DNA of 64,000 nt. Source: Sphingobacterium deserti. Its GTDB lineage: Bacteria; Bacteroidota; Bacteroidia; Sphingobacteriales; Sphingobacteriaceae. Shown one piece after another: positions 35,038 to 44,439 of the stretch. The position numbers were made by a program, and so were the translations under genes. Each line of letters opens with the position of its first letter. Positions within the stretch are counted from its first letter, which is position 1. The stretch covers positions 186,001 through 250,000 of the forward strand of contig NZ_JJMU01000002.1 in assembly GCF_000757725.1 (NCBI RefSeq), read 5' to 3'. A model generated the notes under the pieces. It was not told the origin of the DNA and made no database searches. It was given only the letters and a program-made list of their open reading frames with translations.

Positions 35038-36159
35038 ATGAATGTAGATAAACTATTGAGCCGTGCATTGAACTTTGAGTTCTTAACCAAAGAGGAAGGA
35101 ATGCATCTTTATTACCACGCGGCTACATCGGATCTAAGCTATGTTGCCAACGAACTCCGTAAGAAGCAGGTGCCGCATGGTAAGGTGACTTGGCAAATTG
35201 ACCGTAATGTGAATACCACGAACGTATGTATTGCCAACTGCAAATTTTGTAATTTTTTCCGTCGACCGGGGCATGATGAGAGCTACATTACGGATATTGA
35301 AACATACAAACAAAAAATCGAAGAAACTTTTCGCTACGGCGGCGATCAGCTCCTATTACAAGGTGGCCACCATCCAGATCTTGGATTATCTTTCTACACG
35401 ACATTATTTAAACAGCTTAAAGACCTTTACCCGGCTTTAAAATTACATTCACTAGGGCCGCCCGAAATTGCTCACGTAGCCAAGCTGGAAGGCATGAGCC
35501 ATATCGAAGTACTAAGTGCTATGAAAGAAGCTGGTCTAGATTCACTTCCCGGCGCTGGTGCAGAAATCCTCAATGACCGTGTACGCCGTCTCATTTCGAA
35601 GGGCAAGTGTGGCGGGCAGGAATGGTTGGATGTCATGCGTGCTGCACATAAAATAAATCTCCCTACCTCTGCAACTATGATGTTTGGCCATATCGAGACG
35701 ATTGAAGAGCGCTTTGAGCACTTAGTCTGGATACGTGAGGTTCAACAGGAAAAGCCCGCTGAAGCTCACGGTTTCATCGCCTTCATTCCTTGGCCATTTC
35801 AAGATGATGGCACGCTATTGAAACGTTTACGGGGCATTACGAACGATGTTACCGGTGAAGAATATATTCGGATGATCGCGCTTAGCCGCATCATGTTGCC
35901 CAACGTTAAAAATATTCAGGCATCTTGGCTTACAGTAGGAAAACGTACGGCACAATTGTGTTTACATGCGGGCGCAAACGACTTCGGATCGATCATGATT
36001 GAGGAAAATGTTGTTTCCGCAGCAGGTGCCCCCCATCGTTTTACGTCTAAATCTATTCAGGATGCTATTTTGGAAGCCGGCTTCGAGCCGCAGCTTCGCA
36101 CACAAAAATATGAGTTTAGGGAGCTCCCTAGCATGGAGGAACAGATCATTAACTATTAA
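35038..36159 (+). CDS. mqnC: Cyclic dehypoxanthinyl futalosine synthase
   Basis: A 373-residue radical SAM enzyme of the futalosine menaquinone pathway. It cyclises dehypoxanthinyl futalosine to its cyclic form. The [4Fe-4S] motif is Cys-Ile-Ala-Asn-Cys-Lys-Phe-Cys, preceded by Asn-Thr-Thr-Asn-Val-Cys; then come Arg-Pro-Gly-His, Leu-Leu-Gln-Gly-Gly-His-His-Pro, Gly-Ala-Glu-Ile-Leu and Met-Met-Phe-Gly-His, typical of MqnC rather than MqnE. Its stop is 11 bp before the scpB-like gene. Confidence 0.93.
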   Translation: MNVDKLLSRALNFEFLTKEEGMHLYYHAATSDLSYVANELRKKQVPHGKVTWQIDRNVNTTNVCIANCKFCNFFRRPGHDESYITDIETYKQKIEETFRYGGDQLLLQGGHHPDLGLSFYTTLFKQLKDLYPALKLHSLGPPEIAHVAKLEGMSHIEVLSAMKEAGLDSLPGAGAEILNDRVRRLISKGKCGGQEWLDVMRAAHKINLPTSATMMFGHIETIEERFEHLVWIREVQQEKPAEAHGFIAFIPWPFQDDGTLLKRLRGITNDVTGEEYIRMIALSRIMLPNVKNIQASWLTVGKRTAQLCLHAGANDFGSIMIEENVVSAAGAPHRFTSKSIQDAILEAGFEPQLRTQKYEFRELPSMEEQIINY

Positions 36160-36170
36160 AGAACTTCACC

Positions 36171-36731
36171 TTGGAAGATATCCTATTAAATATAGAAGCC
36201 GTTATTTTCGCCGCGGAAGAAGGTATTGGTGCGAATGAGATCAAACAAATCTTGCAAGATGCCCTGGTGATAGAGATTAACAAGCAAGAAGTGGTTGAGC
36301 TTGTAAAAAAAGTACAGGAGAAATATGCCCGAGAAGATCAGATTTTTGACTTGAGGGAAATTAGTGGCCAATACCAGTTTCTCACCAAAGAAAGATACCA
36401 TGAAGCGATCAATCAGCTGCAAGCCCATAAAGACAGAAAAAAATTAAGTCAATCGGCTTTGGAAACCCTCGCTATTATTGCTTATCAACAGCCAATAACG
36501 AAATTAGAAGTAGAGCAGATTCGGGGTGTTAATTGCGATTACTCTATACAACGGCTTTTAGAGAAAAAGTTAATTCAGATAGCCGGCAAGGCAACTACTA
36601 TTGGGAAACCGCTGCTGTACGCCACCAGTGATCAGTTTATGCAGCATTTCGGAATTAATTCGGCAAAAGATCTTCCACAACTAAAAGATATCGTAGCCGA
36701 AGCAAATAGCATTGGTGAGGCGATAGACTAG
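36171..36731 (+). CDS. scpB: SMC-Scp complex subunit ScpB
   Basis: A 186-residue protein with two winged-helix domains, the second including Gln-Ser-Ala-Leu-Glu-Thr-Leu-Ala-Ile-Ile-Ala-Tyr-Gln-Gln-Pro and Glu-x-x-Arg-Gly-Val-Asn, the ScpB signature. ScpB works with ScpA and SMC in chromosome condensation. The start appears to be TTG at 36171; no ATG fits the conserved N-terminus, Glu-Asp-Ile-Leu-Leu-Asn-Ile-Glu-Ala-Val-Ile-Phe. It is co-directional with mqnC (11 bp apart). Confidence 0.92.
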   Translation: MEDILLNIEAVIFAAEEGIGANEIKQILQDALVIEINKQEVVELVKKVQEKYAREDQIFDLREISGQYQFLTKERYHEAINQLQAHKDRKKLSQSALETLAIIAYQQPITKLEVEQIRGVNCDYSIQRLLEKKLIQIAGKATTIGKPLLYATSDQFMQHFGINSAKDLPQLKDIVAEANSIGEAID

Positions 36732-36861
36732 CTACTCAAAAACTTAAACACCTGACTGACAAGGTCTAAAAAATTAAAAAAAATTTTAAGTACGACTTTT
36801 CTTACCTATTTTTACGCTTGGTAACAAACAGAAGATTTATCATTTTTAACACACAAAGACT

Positions 36862-37020
36862 ATGATGCAAGTGGCAGAACAAGAAGTTTTGGTTGATGAG
36901 ATCATCAACTTTAACGGTCCAGAGGATGATGCAGATGATGTCTATGATGATGACGATTTCGAACTAAATGAGATCGATTCTATCGGAGATCTTGATGATT
37001 TTGATGATGACGATTTTTAA
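36862..37020 (+). CDS. Small highly acidic protein
   Basis: A 52-codon ORF starting ATG at 36862 (a second ATG is the next codon). It contains 17 Asp and 6 Glu and no Lys, Arg or His, giving a net charge of about -23. Two Asp clusters, around residues 22-32 and 42-51, form repeated Asp-Asp-Asp-Asp-Phe ends. Being an uninterrupted frame in a monocistronic position with a hairpin downstream supports it as a real gene. I do not recognise a family. Cation binding, protein mimicry of nucleic acid or a chaperone-like role are only guesses. Confidence 0.6.
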   Translation: MMQVAEQEVLVDEIINFNGPEDDADDVYDDDDFELNEIDSIGDLDDFDDDDF

Positions 37021-37063
37021 CCGAAGTAAGCTATTAGAATCAACCGGACAAAATTAGAAAAAC

Positions 37064-37100
37064 AAAAAAGGCAGCGTCAATAATTTTACGCTGCCTTTTG
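37064..37100 (-). terminator. Bidirectional terminator between acidic ORF and XRE gene
   Basis: A 12-bp stem (AAAAGGCAGCGT at 37066-37077 with ACGCTGCCTTTT at 37088-37099) with a 10-nt loop lies between the stop codons of the acidic ORF and the XRE gene. The T-run is better on the minus strand, with a shorter one on the plus strand. Confidence 0.8.
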
Positions 37101-37121
37101 CATGAATTCGTTTGATGCAGA

Positions 37122-37451
37122 CTATTTTTTGTGTAATTGTTCGTACAAATCAATCACCTTTTTCTGCAAATCAATAACTTCGCTATCCCTTGACTGAAGT
37201 TTCTTGCTCAATACGTTGATTTCATCTTGGATTTGTTTTTCCTCTTCAGAATCAGTAGTGGATAGCAACTGGACAAGAGAAAGGCCGAAAAGTTTCGAGA
37301 TCTGATTTAATCTAGAAAGATTCACATCAGTGATCCCTGTTTCAATTTTCGAAAAAGCTGGGATCGAAATGTCCAAACGTTTTGCCACGTCCTCTTGGCT
37401 CCAACCTTTTTGATGTCTCAGTAGACGAATTTTTTTTCCTAATGCATTCAT
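37122..37451 (-). CDS. XRE-family HTH regulator with coiled-coil tail
   Basis: A 109-residue DNA-binding protein. The N-terminal helix-turn-helix (about 5-60) has Gly-Trp-Ser-Gln-Glu-Asp-Val-Ala and Ala-Phe-Ser-Lys-Ile-Glu, then Leu-Ser-Arg-Leu-Asn-Gln-Ile-Ser. Residues about 66-109 form a leucine/isoleucine heptad helix, a coiled coil likely to dimerise. A TACTTTTG -7 box at 37481-37474 lies 22 nt before the ATG. Target genes are unknown. It is downstream of mpl on the same strand, with 69 bp between. Confidence 0.87.
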   Translation of the reverse strand: MNALGKKIRLLRHQKGWSQEDVAKRLDISIPAFSKIETGITDVNLSRLNQISKLFGLSLVQLLSTTDSEEEKQIQDEINVLSKKLQSRDSEVIDLQKKVIDLYEQLHKK

Positions 37452-37473
37452 GGGTAAATTGTTTTTCTTATTC

Positions 37474-37481
37474 CAAAAGTA
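37474..37481 (-). promoter_or_regulatory. Promoter -7 box for the XRE regulator
   Basis: TACTTTTG on the minus strand, a perfect TAnnTTTG match, 22 nt before the XRE start codon, in the AT-rich 69-bp gap after mpl. Confidence 0.4.
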
Positions 37482-37520
37482 ATAAAAAAAATATTAAAGA
37501 AAAACTAAGAAAAAAAATAA

Positions 37521-38891
37521 TTAATAATTTTTAAAAAATTTGTCCGCAAATCCTACAACATTGATTGAATTATGATTAGGAGATATCATAAATAATAGAT
37601 TAAAACCTAAGGATTTGAAGCCCTCTAGGTATTTTTCCAAGGAAGAAACGTCTTTCAAAAAGGTGAAGTTTTTATGATTAAAAACTTGCTTAATCTCGGC
37701 TTCCAAATTACTTATTAATATATTTTTATCCTTAATCGCGTCCTTGTTGACAAGAACAACAGCATAGTCAGACTCATCCATCGAGGAGCGGTACTGATCC
37801 AGAAAACCGGCATTAGAGATATCGTAAGGATTCATTTCAATGATCGTCACCAATCCTTGATCCGGAAATTGCTCTTTTACGGCATGGATACTCGTTTGCA
37901 GCTTATACGAAGAATAATTAAAGTCCTGATAAACCACGCGCTCATTGTCGCTCGCAACAAACTCAAGATAGCGTATAGAACTTTTAAAGTCACGAATTGC
38001 ATCGTAAAATTCAAGTCGCTTCACGCCCAGCCATTCACACACAGTATAGGCGCCAGCAATGTTAGATAGATTTAATTTACCAAAAACTTGTAACGGTATA
38101 CGCTCCTCCCCCAAATGCAAATAAGTAATTCCCTTATTGATGGAATAGTCCGGCATCCGGTAGCCATGTCGGTTAATTTTGCAGTCTGACGTTTCTTCTA
38201 CGATTTCTCGAAGATGCTCATTATCCTTATTATAAATCAATGTACCTTTCTTTACAATCGTGTCGATAAATGTCTCAAATTGCTGGAAATAATCGTCACG
38301 GCTAATATTTGTACGGCTAGCATTCCAATCAACTCCACTTATCAAAGCAATATTCGGGTGGAAAAGATGAAACTTTGATTGATGATCAATTGGCGATGCA
38401 TAATATTCATCACCTTCTAATAAGATAATCTTATTATGCGCTGTGAGTTTCACCAATGAATCGAAACCTTCCAATTGCGCTCCTACCAAATAATCAAAAT
38501 CTTTACCCAACTTTTTCAGAACATGCATCACCATACTCATGATGGTGGTCTTGCCATAGGTGCCTGCAATTACTACGCGCGTTTTGTTGACGCTCTGTTC
38601 ATAGATAAATTCCGGAAAAGAATAAATTTTGATATTCAGCTCTTGTGCGCGTAAAAGCTCTGGATTATTGACTTCGGCATGCATACCCAAGATAACAGCG
38701 TCAATATCTTCTGTAATAGTTTCCGGAAACCAGCCCACTTTTGCGGGCAATAGCCCTGCCCTTTTCAGCCTCGATCGCGATGGCTCAACAATTTGATCGT
38801 CAGACCCAGTAACTTGATGACCCTGTTCAGCTAAGGACATAGCTAAATTATGCATCACAGCACCACCGATGGCAATAAAATGAATGCGCAT
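37521..38891 (-). CDS. mpl: UDP-N-acetylmuramate tripeptide ligase (Mpl-type Mur ligase)
   Basis: A 456-residue Mur ligase. The N-terminal Rossmann region (Ile-His-Phe-Ile-Ala-Ile-Gly-Gly) is followed by the ATP-binding Gly-Thr-Tyr-Gly-Lys-Thr-Thr near residue 109 and central and C-terminal ligase domains. Mpl reattaches recycled murein tripeptide (L-Ala-D-Glu-meso-DAP) to UDP-MurNAc. The sequence fits Mpl better than MurC in its Gly-Gly-Ala-Val-Met-His-Asn-Leu-Ala start. It directly follows prmA (1-bp overlap). Confidence 0.88.
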   Translation of the reverse strand: MRIHFIAIGGAVMHNLAMSLAEQGHQVTGSDDQIVEPSRSRLKRAGLLPAKVGWFPETITEDIDAVILGMHAEVNNPELLRAQELNIKIYSFPEFIYEQSVNKTRVVIAGTYGKTTIMSMVMHVLKKLGKDFDYLVGAQLEGFDSLVKLTAHNKIILLEGDEYYASPIDHQSKFHLFHPNIALISGVDWNASRTNISRDDYFQQFETFIDTIVKKGTLIYNKDNEHLREIVEETSDCKINRHGYRMPDYSINKGITYLHLGEERIPLQVFGKLNLSNIAGAYTVCEWLGVKRLEFYDAIRDFKSSIRYLEFVASDNERVVYQDFNYSSYKLQTSIHAVKEQFPDQGLVTIIEMNPYDISNAGFLDQYRSSMDESDYAVVLVNKDAIKDKNILISNLEAEIKQVFNHKNFTFLKDVSSLEKYLEGFKSLGFNLLFMISPNHNSINVVGFADKFFKNY

Positions 38892-39733
38892 TATTTAATT
38901 TTATTAAACTTCGCCGAACACCATGTATCAAGCACCTTCATACTTTCATAGGTAAATCCAACGGATTCGGCTTTTTCACGGAGGATCACTAAATCATCCA
39001 CCGCATAGAAACCACTCATGTAAAGCACGCCCCCAACGCGTGTACTTTTACTGTATTGATCTAACTGATCTAACAATATATTACGGTTGATATTTGCTAA
39101 GACAACGTCAAATAGCCGGCCTTCTAGCACTTCTTTAGACCCTAGTTCCGACGTAATTATCGGCGTATCATTTAGCAGTTTGTTCTCCTCAACACTAGCT
39201 ACACATACATCGTCATAATCCACGGCCAATACGCTTTTAGCACCGCGTTTAACGGCCAAAATTGCTAAAATGCCTGTTCCACAACCCATATCCAACACGT
39301 CTTTATGTGCAAACTCGTTCTCCAAGATGTAAGATAACATCATAGACGTCGTCTGATGATGTCCTGTGCCGAATGACATCTTTGGATCAATAACAATTTC
39401 GTAGGGCATGTCAGGTCGCGGTTCGTGGAATGTAGCTCGAACATAGCAAGAATCATCTACAACGATGGCGTTGAAATTGCTTTCCCAAAGCGTATTCCAG
39501 TTTTTGTCTTCCACGTCCTCCACCGTATACGCGACCTCGAAACCTTCAGTCTCGGCTAATAGCAACGTTTCCAATGCCTGAATATCAAGATTTGCGGCAG
39601 GAATATAGGCCGCAAAACCTTGATCAATATCTTCAAAAGTGTCATAGCCAATCTCGGCCAGGGAGGAAATTAACAAATCCTTCTGCCAATCTTCCATATT
39701 GGACGAGGTAAAAATGACGGATGAGTATCTCAT
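38891..39733 (-). CDS. prmA: Ribosomal protein L11 methyltransferase
   Basis: A 280-residue SAM-dependent methyltransferase. The SAM motif is Asp-Met-Gly-Cys-Gly-Thr-Gly-Ile-Leu-Ala (about 148-157), preceded by the family motif Phe-Gly-Thr-Gly-His-His-Gln-Thr-Thr and followed by Ala-Asn-Ile-Asn-Arg-Asn. The N-terminal substrate-recognition domain fits PrmA, which trimethylates L11. It lies between tpiA (2 bp) and mpl (1-bp overlap) on the minus strand. Confidence 0.94.
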   Translation of the reverse strand: MRYSSVIFTSSNMEDWQKDLLISSLAEIGYDTFEDIDQGFAAYIPAANLDIQALETLLLAETEGFEVAYTVEDVEDKNWNTLWESNFNAIVVDDSCYVRATFHEPRPDMPYEIVIDPKMSFGTGHHQTTSMMLSYILENEFAHKDVLDMGCGTGILAILAVKRGAKSVLAVDYDDVCVASVEENKLLNDTPIITSELGSKEVLEGRLFDVVLANINRNILLDQLDQYSKSTRVGGVLYMSGFYAVDDLVILREKAESVGFTYESMKVLDTWCSAKFNKIK

Positions 39734-39735
39734 TG

Positions 39736-40503
39736 TTAGTCGTTAAACACCTTCACGATATCCAGAAAATCACGAGACTTCAATGAAGCACCGCCAATCA
39801 AACCGCCATCGATGTCGTTTTGTGAGAAAAGATCTTTAGCATTGCCGGGGTTACAACTACCACCATATAGAATCGTGGTATTGTCTGCAATCTCTTTGCC
39901 ATATTGAGCAGATACACGCTCGCGAATGAAGGCATGCACCTCCTGCGCTTGTTCAGGTGAAGCTGTCAAACCTGTTCCGATAGCCCAAACAGGCTCATAG
40001 GCAAGCACCACTTTCGCGAATTCCTCTGCCGATAGATGGAAAACCCCTCCTTCTAATTGCGCTTTGATAACATCGAAAAACTTACCGCTTTCGCGTTCGT
40101 CTTTGGTTTCACCTATACAGAAAATAGGTGCTAAACCATGTTGAAGTGCCGCATTTACTTTCTCTGCCAACAATGCTTCTGTTTCACCAAAGTAAGCCCT
40201 GCGCTCGGAGTGGCCAAGAATTACGTAGCTAGCACCGACCGATTTAACCTGATTTGCTGATATTTCGCCCGTATATGCACCGGACTCAGCTTGGTGAATA
40301 TTTTGTGCGCCAATGGCGACATTGCTTACCGGCGAAGCCAGTTTACCGATACTGTATAAATGAATGGCGGGGCTGCAAACGACAACCTCTTGGTTGCCCA
40401 CAACTTCATCTTTCACCATGTTAACAATTTCTGAAAAAAGACTTAAGCCTTTCTCATAGTCAAGATTCATTTTCCAGTTTCCTGCTACAATGTTTTTACG
40501 CAT
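39736..40503 (-). CDS. tpiA: Triosephosphate isomerase
   Basis: A 255-residue TIM barrel that interconverts dihydroxyacetone phosphate and glyceraldehyde 3-phosphate. It shows the active-site Lys in Asn-Trp-Lys-Met-Asn, the His in Gly-His-Ser-Glu-Arg-Arg, the catalytic Glu in [11 protein letters not shown], and the phosphate-binding Gly-Gly-Ser. It is 13 bp after the GlmU-like gene and 2 bp before prmA, so all are in one operon. Confidence 0.97.
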   Translation of the reverse strand: MRKNIVAGNWKMNLDYEKGLSLFSEIVNMVKDEVVGNQEVVVCSPAIHLYSIGKLASPVSNVAIGAQNIHQAESGAYTGEISANQVKSVGASYVILGHSERRAYFGETEALLAEKVNAALQHGLAPIFCIGETKDERESGKFFDVIKAQLEGGVFHLSAEEFAKVVLAYEPVWAIGTGLTASPEQAQEVHAFIRERVSAQYGKEIADNTTILYGGSCNPGNAKDLFSQNDIDGGLIGGASLKSRDFLDIVKVFND

Positions 40504-40516
40504 AATACTATCTATT

Positions 40517-41713
40517 TTATTCTGTTTCTAAATATTTCTGTCTGTGTAACTCGCTCTGGCGATATACCTCGCCCAATATCTGAACGTCCAGATCCGCCAG
40601 ATGTTCTTTTTTTATCACGGATCTATCGCGCAACATACGTTCAAATTTATGCCAACGATAGACTTCCTTTTTTCTATCAGTCATCCAGCAAAAGTCAGCC
40701 ACAAATTTGGGAATAATATTTGACATTGCAACCTGTGCTCCTACGCCTATAATATTGCCTGTGGTGATTGAGGAATTGATACCACAGCTGGCATAATCCC
40801 CGATGAAGGTACCTACTTTAGCCGCCTGCGTATCGCGATAGCTGGCATTACGATAATCGTAAACCGAGACATTCCCCCAATTATTTTGCAGGTTGGAGTT
40901 ACTGCTGCCCGCACCTATGTTACAGCCTTCACCAATAACCGAACAACCGAGATAACCATCGTGACCTTTTGCGCAATTTCCCCAAAGCACGCTATTATTT
41001 ACTTCGCCAGCGATCGTAGCGTGGGGACCTATCGTCACATTCGGATATAAACGGCTACCCATCTTGACGCGAGCACCGGCGCAAATCGCTATAGGCCCTC
41101 GCAAAAAGCACCCCTCTTCGATAATTGCTCCATCACCGATATAAATTGGTCCACTTTGAGCATTAAAGGTGCTACAAAGCGACTGCACATCCGTTCCTAC
41201 AAAAATTTGATCACCAAGTACCCGATTTGAATCATCTAAAACAGCAGAATTTCTGCCTTTACTAAGTAAGGAATAGTCTGCTTCCAACTCGGCAGCATTT
41301 AGCTTATAAATATCTTCCAAAAAACAAACGCGAGCAATTTCACCGGTGAAAATTATAGGGCTTAACGTGGAAAGGTCAGGCTCATCCGTCCAATGATCAA
41401 CTTTGTAAGCAATCCATTGCCCATTATTTAGAAGAACACTCTGCGAAGGCATTTCTTCCATTACGCGGACCAAGGATTCCGATGGAAGTACATTACCACG
41501 AATCACGAGGTAAAGATGCGCAAAAGGCGCTGCTGGAAATTTTTTTTGAAGGTAGGGAGATGTATAAAAAGAGATGGATTTTGAAAGCCTAAGTTTCCAT
41601 TTCTCGCACAGTGTAAGAATACCAACACGAAGATCACTCACCGGGCGCGTGTAAACCAAAGGCAGCAAATGTTCCCGCCATGCAGCGCGATCATGTAATA
41701 CAACTTCCAACAT
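40517..41713 (-). CDS. GlmU-family sugar nucleotidyltransferase-like protein
   Basis: A 398-residue protein with an N-terminal nucleotidyltransferase-like region ([12 protein letters not shown], about 20-31) and a left-handed beta-helix of hexapeptide repeats (about 170-330; for example [10 protein letters not shown]). It belongs to the Bacteroidota GlmU-family group often placed upstream of tpiA. The canonical GlmU pyrophosphorylase motif Leu-Ala-Ala-Gly-x-Gly-Thr-Arg-Met is absent, so the nucleotidyltransferase activity is uncertain. Confidence 0.8.
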   Translation of the reverse strand: MLEVVLHDRAAWREHLLPLVYTRPVSDLRVGILTLCEKWKLRLSKSISFYTSPYLQKKFPAAPFAHLYLVIRGNVLPSESLVRVMEEMPSQSVLLNNGQWIAYKVDHWTDEPDLSTLSPIIFTGEIARVCFLEDIYKLNAAELEADYSLLSKGRNSAVLDDSNRVLGDQIFVGTDVQSLCSTFNAQSGPIYIGDGAIIEEGCFLRGPIAICAGARVKMGSRLYPNVTIGPHATIAGEVNNSVLWGNCAKGHDGYLGCSVIGEGCNIGAGSSNSNLQNNWGNVSVYDYRNASYRDTQAAKVGTFIGDYASCGINSSITTGNIIGVGAQVAMSNIIPKFVADFCWMTDRKKEVYRWHKFERMLRDRSVIKKEHLADLDVQILGEVYRQSELHRQKYLETE

Positions 41714-41732
41714 AGTTGACGATAAAATTACA

Positions 41733-41764
41733 TAAAAAAATCCCGATAAGCGAACTTATCGGGA
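41733..41764 (-). terminator. Terminator of rpmE2
   Basis: A 10-bp stem (TCCCGATAAG with CTTATCGGGA, tetraloop CGAA) followed on the minus strand by a T-run, 26 bp after the rpmE2 stop and before the GlmU-like gene. Confidence 0.88.
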
Positions 41765-41790
41765 CAAAGTTGTTTTGCCTGTGAAGCGAA

Positions 41791-42039
41791 TTACTTCTTG
41801 TTGTAACGGCTACGGAATTTGTCAATACGACCTGCTGTATCAACCAATTTCATTTTACCTGTGTAGAACGGGTGTGATGTATGAGAGATCTCTAATTTTA
41901 CTAATGGATACTCATTACCATCTTCCCAAGTAATTGACTCTTTAGTGTCGACACATGATTTTGTCAAGAAAGCATAGTCATTAGACATATCTTTAAAAAC
42001 TACGAATCTGTAGTTTGATGGATGCAAATCTTTTTTCAT
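41791..42039 (-). CDS. rpmE2: 50S ribosomal protein L31 type B
   Basis: An 82-residue ribosomal protein. It begins Met-Lys-Lys-Asp-Leu-His-Pro and contains [16 protein letters not shown] and a C-terminal Arg-Phe-x-x-Arg-Tyr, as in L31 type B. The zinc-binding Cys pairs of type A are missing. It has its own promoter and terminator, so it is transcribed separately from the GlmU-tpiA set downstream. Confidence 0.96.
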   Translation of the reverse strand: MKKDLHPSNYRFVVFKDMSNDYAFLTKSCVDTKESITWEDGNEYPLVKLEISHTSHPFYTGKMKLVDTAGRIDKFRSRYNKK

Positions 42040-42076
42040 TTTATCTTATGATTACGTATATTCAACAATCGAGGTG

Positions 42077-42108
42077 CAAAGATAATTTATATTTTCAGAA
42101 AAACCAAA
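42077..42108 (-). promoter_or_regulatory. Complete Bacteroidota promoter of rpmE2
   Basis: On the minus strand TTTG (42108-42105) is followed after 20 nt by TATCTTTG (42084-42077). Both match the -33/-7 consensus of the Bacteroidota primary sigma factor at the accepted spacing. The -7 box is 37 nt before the rpmE2 ATG. It is the best-formed promoter in the window. Confidence 0.7.
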
Positions 42109-42338
42109 ATAATAATCACCTCAATTGTGATATTTTTTAGTTGCACAGCACGATGTTCGAAACGATACAAAGTTAGCATTTTTATTATACAGTTTGTAAT
42201 AGCAGGTACCAGGGTGATTTTAAAAAAATGCGATAAAACTGGAGAAAAGCCTTTTCAAAACGTATAGAGCGCCCTTTCGGAAACTGCCGGCCGTATGGCT
42301 TTTTTTGGACGCCCGCGTGCAAAATTGGCTTTTTTTAT

Positions 42339-42346
42339 TATTTTTG
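42339..42346 (+). promoter_or_regulatory. Promoter -7 box for lysS
   Basis: TATTTTTG matches TAnnTTTG, 31 nt before the lysS ATG. No good -33 element is present at the expected distance. Confidence 0.42.
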
Positions 42347-42377
42347 CGTTCTTATCTAGCACTTTAAATATTAATAC

Positions 42378-44096
42378 ATGAGTACTGTATTATCCGAACA
42401 GGAACAACAGCGTCGACTGAATCTTCAAGCCATACTCGATCTAGGAATTAATCCTTATCCAGCGGAAGAATTTGAAGTCAATGCGTCTGCAGCCGACATC
42501 TTAGAAAATTACGACAGAGATAAATTAAATTATAAGAGCATTCGCTTAGCCGGCCGCATCATGAGCCGCCGCGTAATGGGTAGCGCCTCTTTTATGGAAC
42601 TTCAAGATTCCACCGGTCGCGTGCAAGCCTATGTTAAACGTGATGATCTTTGCCCCGGCGAAGATAAAACACTTTATAATACGGTATTTAAAAAGCTTTT
42701 AGACATCGGAGATATAGTTGGTGTTGATGGCTATGTTTTTACAACGCAAACGGGCGAGATATCGATTCATGTTGAAAAACTAACTATTTTAACGAAATCC
42801 CTGCGCCCACTTCCTATCGTGAAAGAAGCTGAAGGTAAAACCTATGACGCATTTACAGATCCGGAGCAGCGCTACCGCATGCGCTACGTCGATCTTATCG
42901 TCAATCCGCAAAACCGCGATATTTTTATTAAGCGCACGAAGTTGTTCACTGCAATGCGCGATTTTTTCAATGATGCTGGGTACATGGAGGTAGAAACACC
43001 GATCCTGCAATCTATTCCTGGAGGTGCAACAGCACGGCCTTTCACTACGCATCATAACGCGCTCGATATCCCGCTCTACCTTCGTATCGCTAATGAACTG
43101 TATTTAAAAAGACTCATCGTTGGCGGATTTGATGGCGTATATGAATTCTCTAAAAACTTCCGTAATGAGGGTATGGACAGAACCCACAACCCGGAGTTTA
43201 CGGCCATGGAAATTTACGTAGCCTATAAAGACTACAACTGGATGATGAATTTCACGGAACGCTTGCTAGAGCACTGTGCGCTATCCGTGAACGGCACCAC
43301 CCAAGCTACCTTTGGCGAACATGCTATAGATTTCAAGGCGCCTTACAAACGTGTAACCATGGCACAATCCATTTTGGATTTCACCGGTTTTGATATCATA
43401 GGGAAAACAGAAGATGAAATTCGCACCGCTGCAAAAGGCATGGGCATCGACGTGAACGAGACTATGGGAAAAGGCAAGTTAATAGATGAGATCTTTGGCG
43501 AGAAATGCGAGGGAAACTATATACAGCCCACGTTTATTACAGACTATCCTATCGAAATGTCTCCATTGACCAAAAAGCACAGAGACAATCCAGAACTTAC
43601 GGAGCGTTTCGAGCTCATGGTATGCGGTAAGGAGATTGCTAATGCGTACTCGGAGCTGAATGACCCAATTGATCAACGCGAACGTTTTGAAGACCAGTTG
43701 CGTTTGTCCGAAAAAGGTGATGACGAAGCGATGTTTATTGATCAGGATTTCCTACGCGCGCTGGAGTATGGGATGCCTCCTACTTCCGGCTTGGGTATAG
43801 GCATGGATCGATTGATTATGTTCTTAACGAACAACGCTTCGATACAGGAAGTGCTGTTCTTCCCGCAAATGCGTCCGGAGAAGCTGGCGAAAGTAGCATC
43901 TGTTGAGGATTTCGTAGCCGAAGGAGTACCTGCCGAATGGGTTCCTGTATTGCAGAAAATGGGCTTGACAACCATTGAGTTGCTAAAAGAAGCCAATCCA
44001 AATAAAGTATTTAATGATCTGGGCGGATTACGCAAAAAGATGAAACTTGACGTCGCTATGCCTAGCAAAGATGACGTCTTAACTTGGTTTGATTAA
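42378..44096 (+). CDS. lysS: Lysyl-tRNA synthetase, class II, with C-terminal extension
   Basis: A 572-residue class II synthetase. An OB-fold anticodon domain (about 55-150) is followed by the catalytic core with motif 2 (Phe-Arg-Asn-Glu-Gly-Met-Asp) and motif 3 (Gly-Leu-Gly-Ile-Gly-Met-Asp-Arg). About 65 extra C-terminal residues after the core include Leu-Gly-Gly-Leu-Arg-Lys-Lys, a helical extension found in Bacteroidota LysS. A terminator hairpin follows the stop. Confidence 0.97.
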   Translation: MSTVLSEQEQQRRLNLQAILDLGINPYPAEEFEVNASAADILENYDRDKLNYKSIRLAGRIMSRRVMGSASFMELQDSTGRVQAYVKRDDLCPGEDKTLYNTVFKKLLDIGDIVGVDGYVFTTQTGEISIHVEKLTILTKSLRPLPIVKEAEGKTYDAFTDPEQRYRMRYVDLIVNPQNRDIFIKRTKLFTAMRDFFNDAGYMEVETPILQSIPGGATARPFTTHHNALDIPLYLRIANELYLKRLIVGGFDGVYEFSKNFRNEGMDRTHNPEFTAMEIYVAYKDYNWMMNFTERLLEHCALSVNGTTQATFGEHAIDFKAPYKRVTMAQSILDFTGFDIIGKTEDEIRTAAKGMGIDVNETMGKGKLIDEIFGEKCEGNYIQPTFITDYPIEMSPLTKKHRDNPELTERFELMVCGKEIANAYSELNDPIDQRERFEDQLRLSEKGDDEAMFIDQDFLRALEYGMPPTSGLGIGMDRLIMFLTNNASIQEVLFFPQMRPEKLAKVASVEDFVAEGVPAEWVPVLQKMGLTTIELLKEANPNKVFNDLGGLRKKMKLDVAMPSKDDVLTWFD

Positions 44097-44125
44097 TCAC
44101 CTATCTAAAACAAACCATAACAGTG

Positions 44126-44155
44126 GCGATCAAACGTAAGTTTGGTCGCTTTTTT
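44126..44155 (+). terminator. Terminator of lysS
   Basis: A 10-bp stem (GCGATCAAAC with GTTTGGTCGC, tetraloop GTAA, one T-G pair) and a six-base T-run ending at 44155, 30 nt after the lysS stop. It abuts the start codon of the next ORF. Confidence 0.88.
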
Positions 44156-44437
44156 ATGGGTAATTTAAACTGGAATTATAACGGCGAGTTTGATGTATTT
44201 CCACCCGTACCAGCGTTCACATTTCATAAAAATAGCCCCCACTTACAAGCTTTAAGCAACATTTATGATATTAAAACTGCTGTGGACGGATACACTATCG
44301 TCTTTTTTTGGTCAAGCATGCTTAAACGTCAAAGCTTTGAAGCCTACAAGCAGCTTACCGAAAGTATAGATACCGCAGACCCAGTGGCCGTGAATCTTAT
44401 AAACATCGACAATTTTTACATAGCACTGAGCGAGTAA
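44156..44437 (+). CDS. Hypothetical protein abutting the lysS terminator
   Basis: A 93-residue frame beginning with ATG at 44156, the base after the T-run of the lysS terminator. A longer frame from 44123 would include the hairpin, so I reject that start. The sequence (Asn-Trp-Asn-Tyr-Asn-Gly-Glu-Phe-Asp-Val-Phe-Pro near the start, Thr-Ile-Val-Phe-Phe-Trp-Ser-Ser in the middle) looks protein-like and soluble, but I recognise no family. Transcription would need read-through or a promoter inside lysS, so the gene could be silent or spurious. Confidence 0.45.
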   Translation: MGNLNWNYNGEFDVFPPVPAFTFHKNSPHLQALSNIYDIKTAVDGYTIVFFWSSMLKRQSFEAYKQLTESIDTADPVAVNLINIDNFYIALSE

Positions 44438-44439
44438 TC

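Larger units (their letters stand above)
42040..42377. other. Divergent regulatory region between rpmE2 and lysS
   Basis: 338 bp holding promoters for both flanking genes, annotated separately, with no ORF that I can support. A short GCCGGCC...GGC element with a T-run near 42285-42308 is not convincing as a terminator. Confidence 0.5.
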
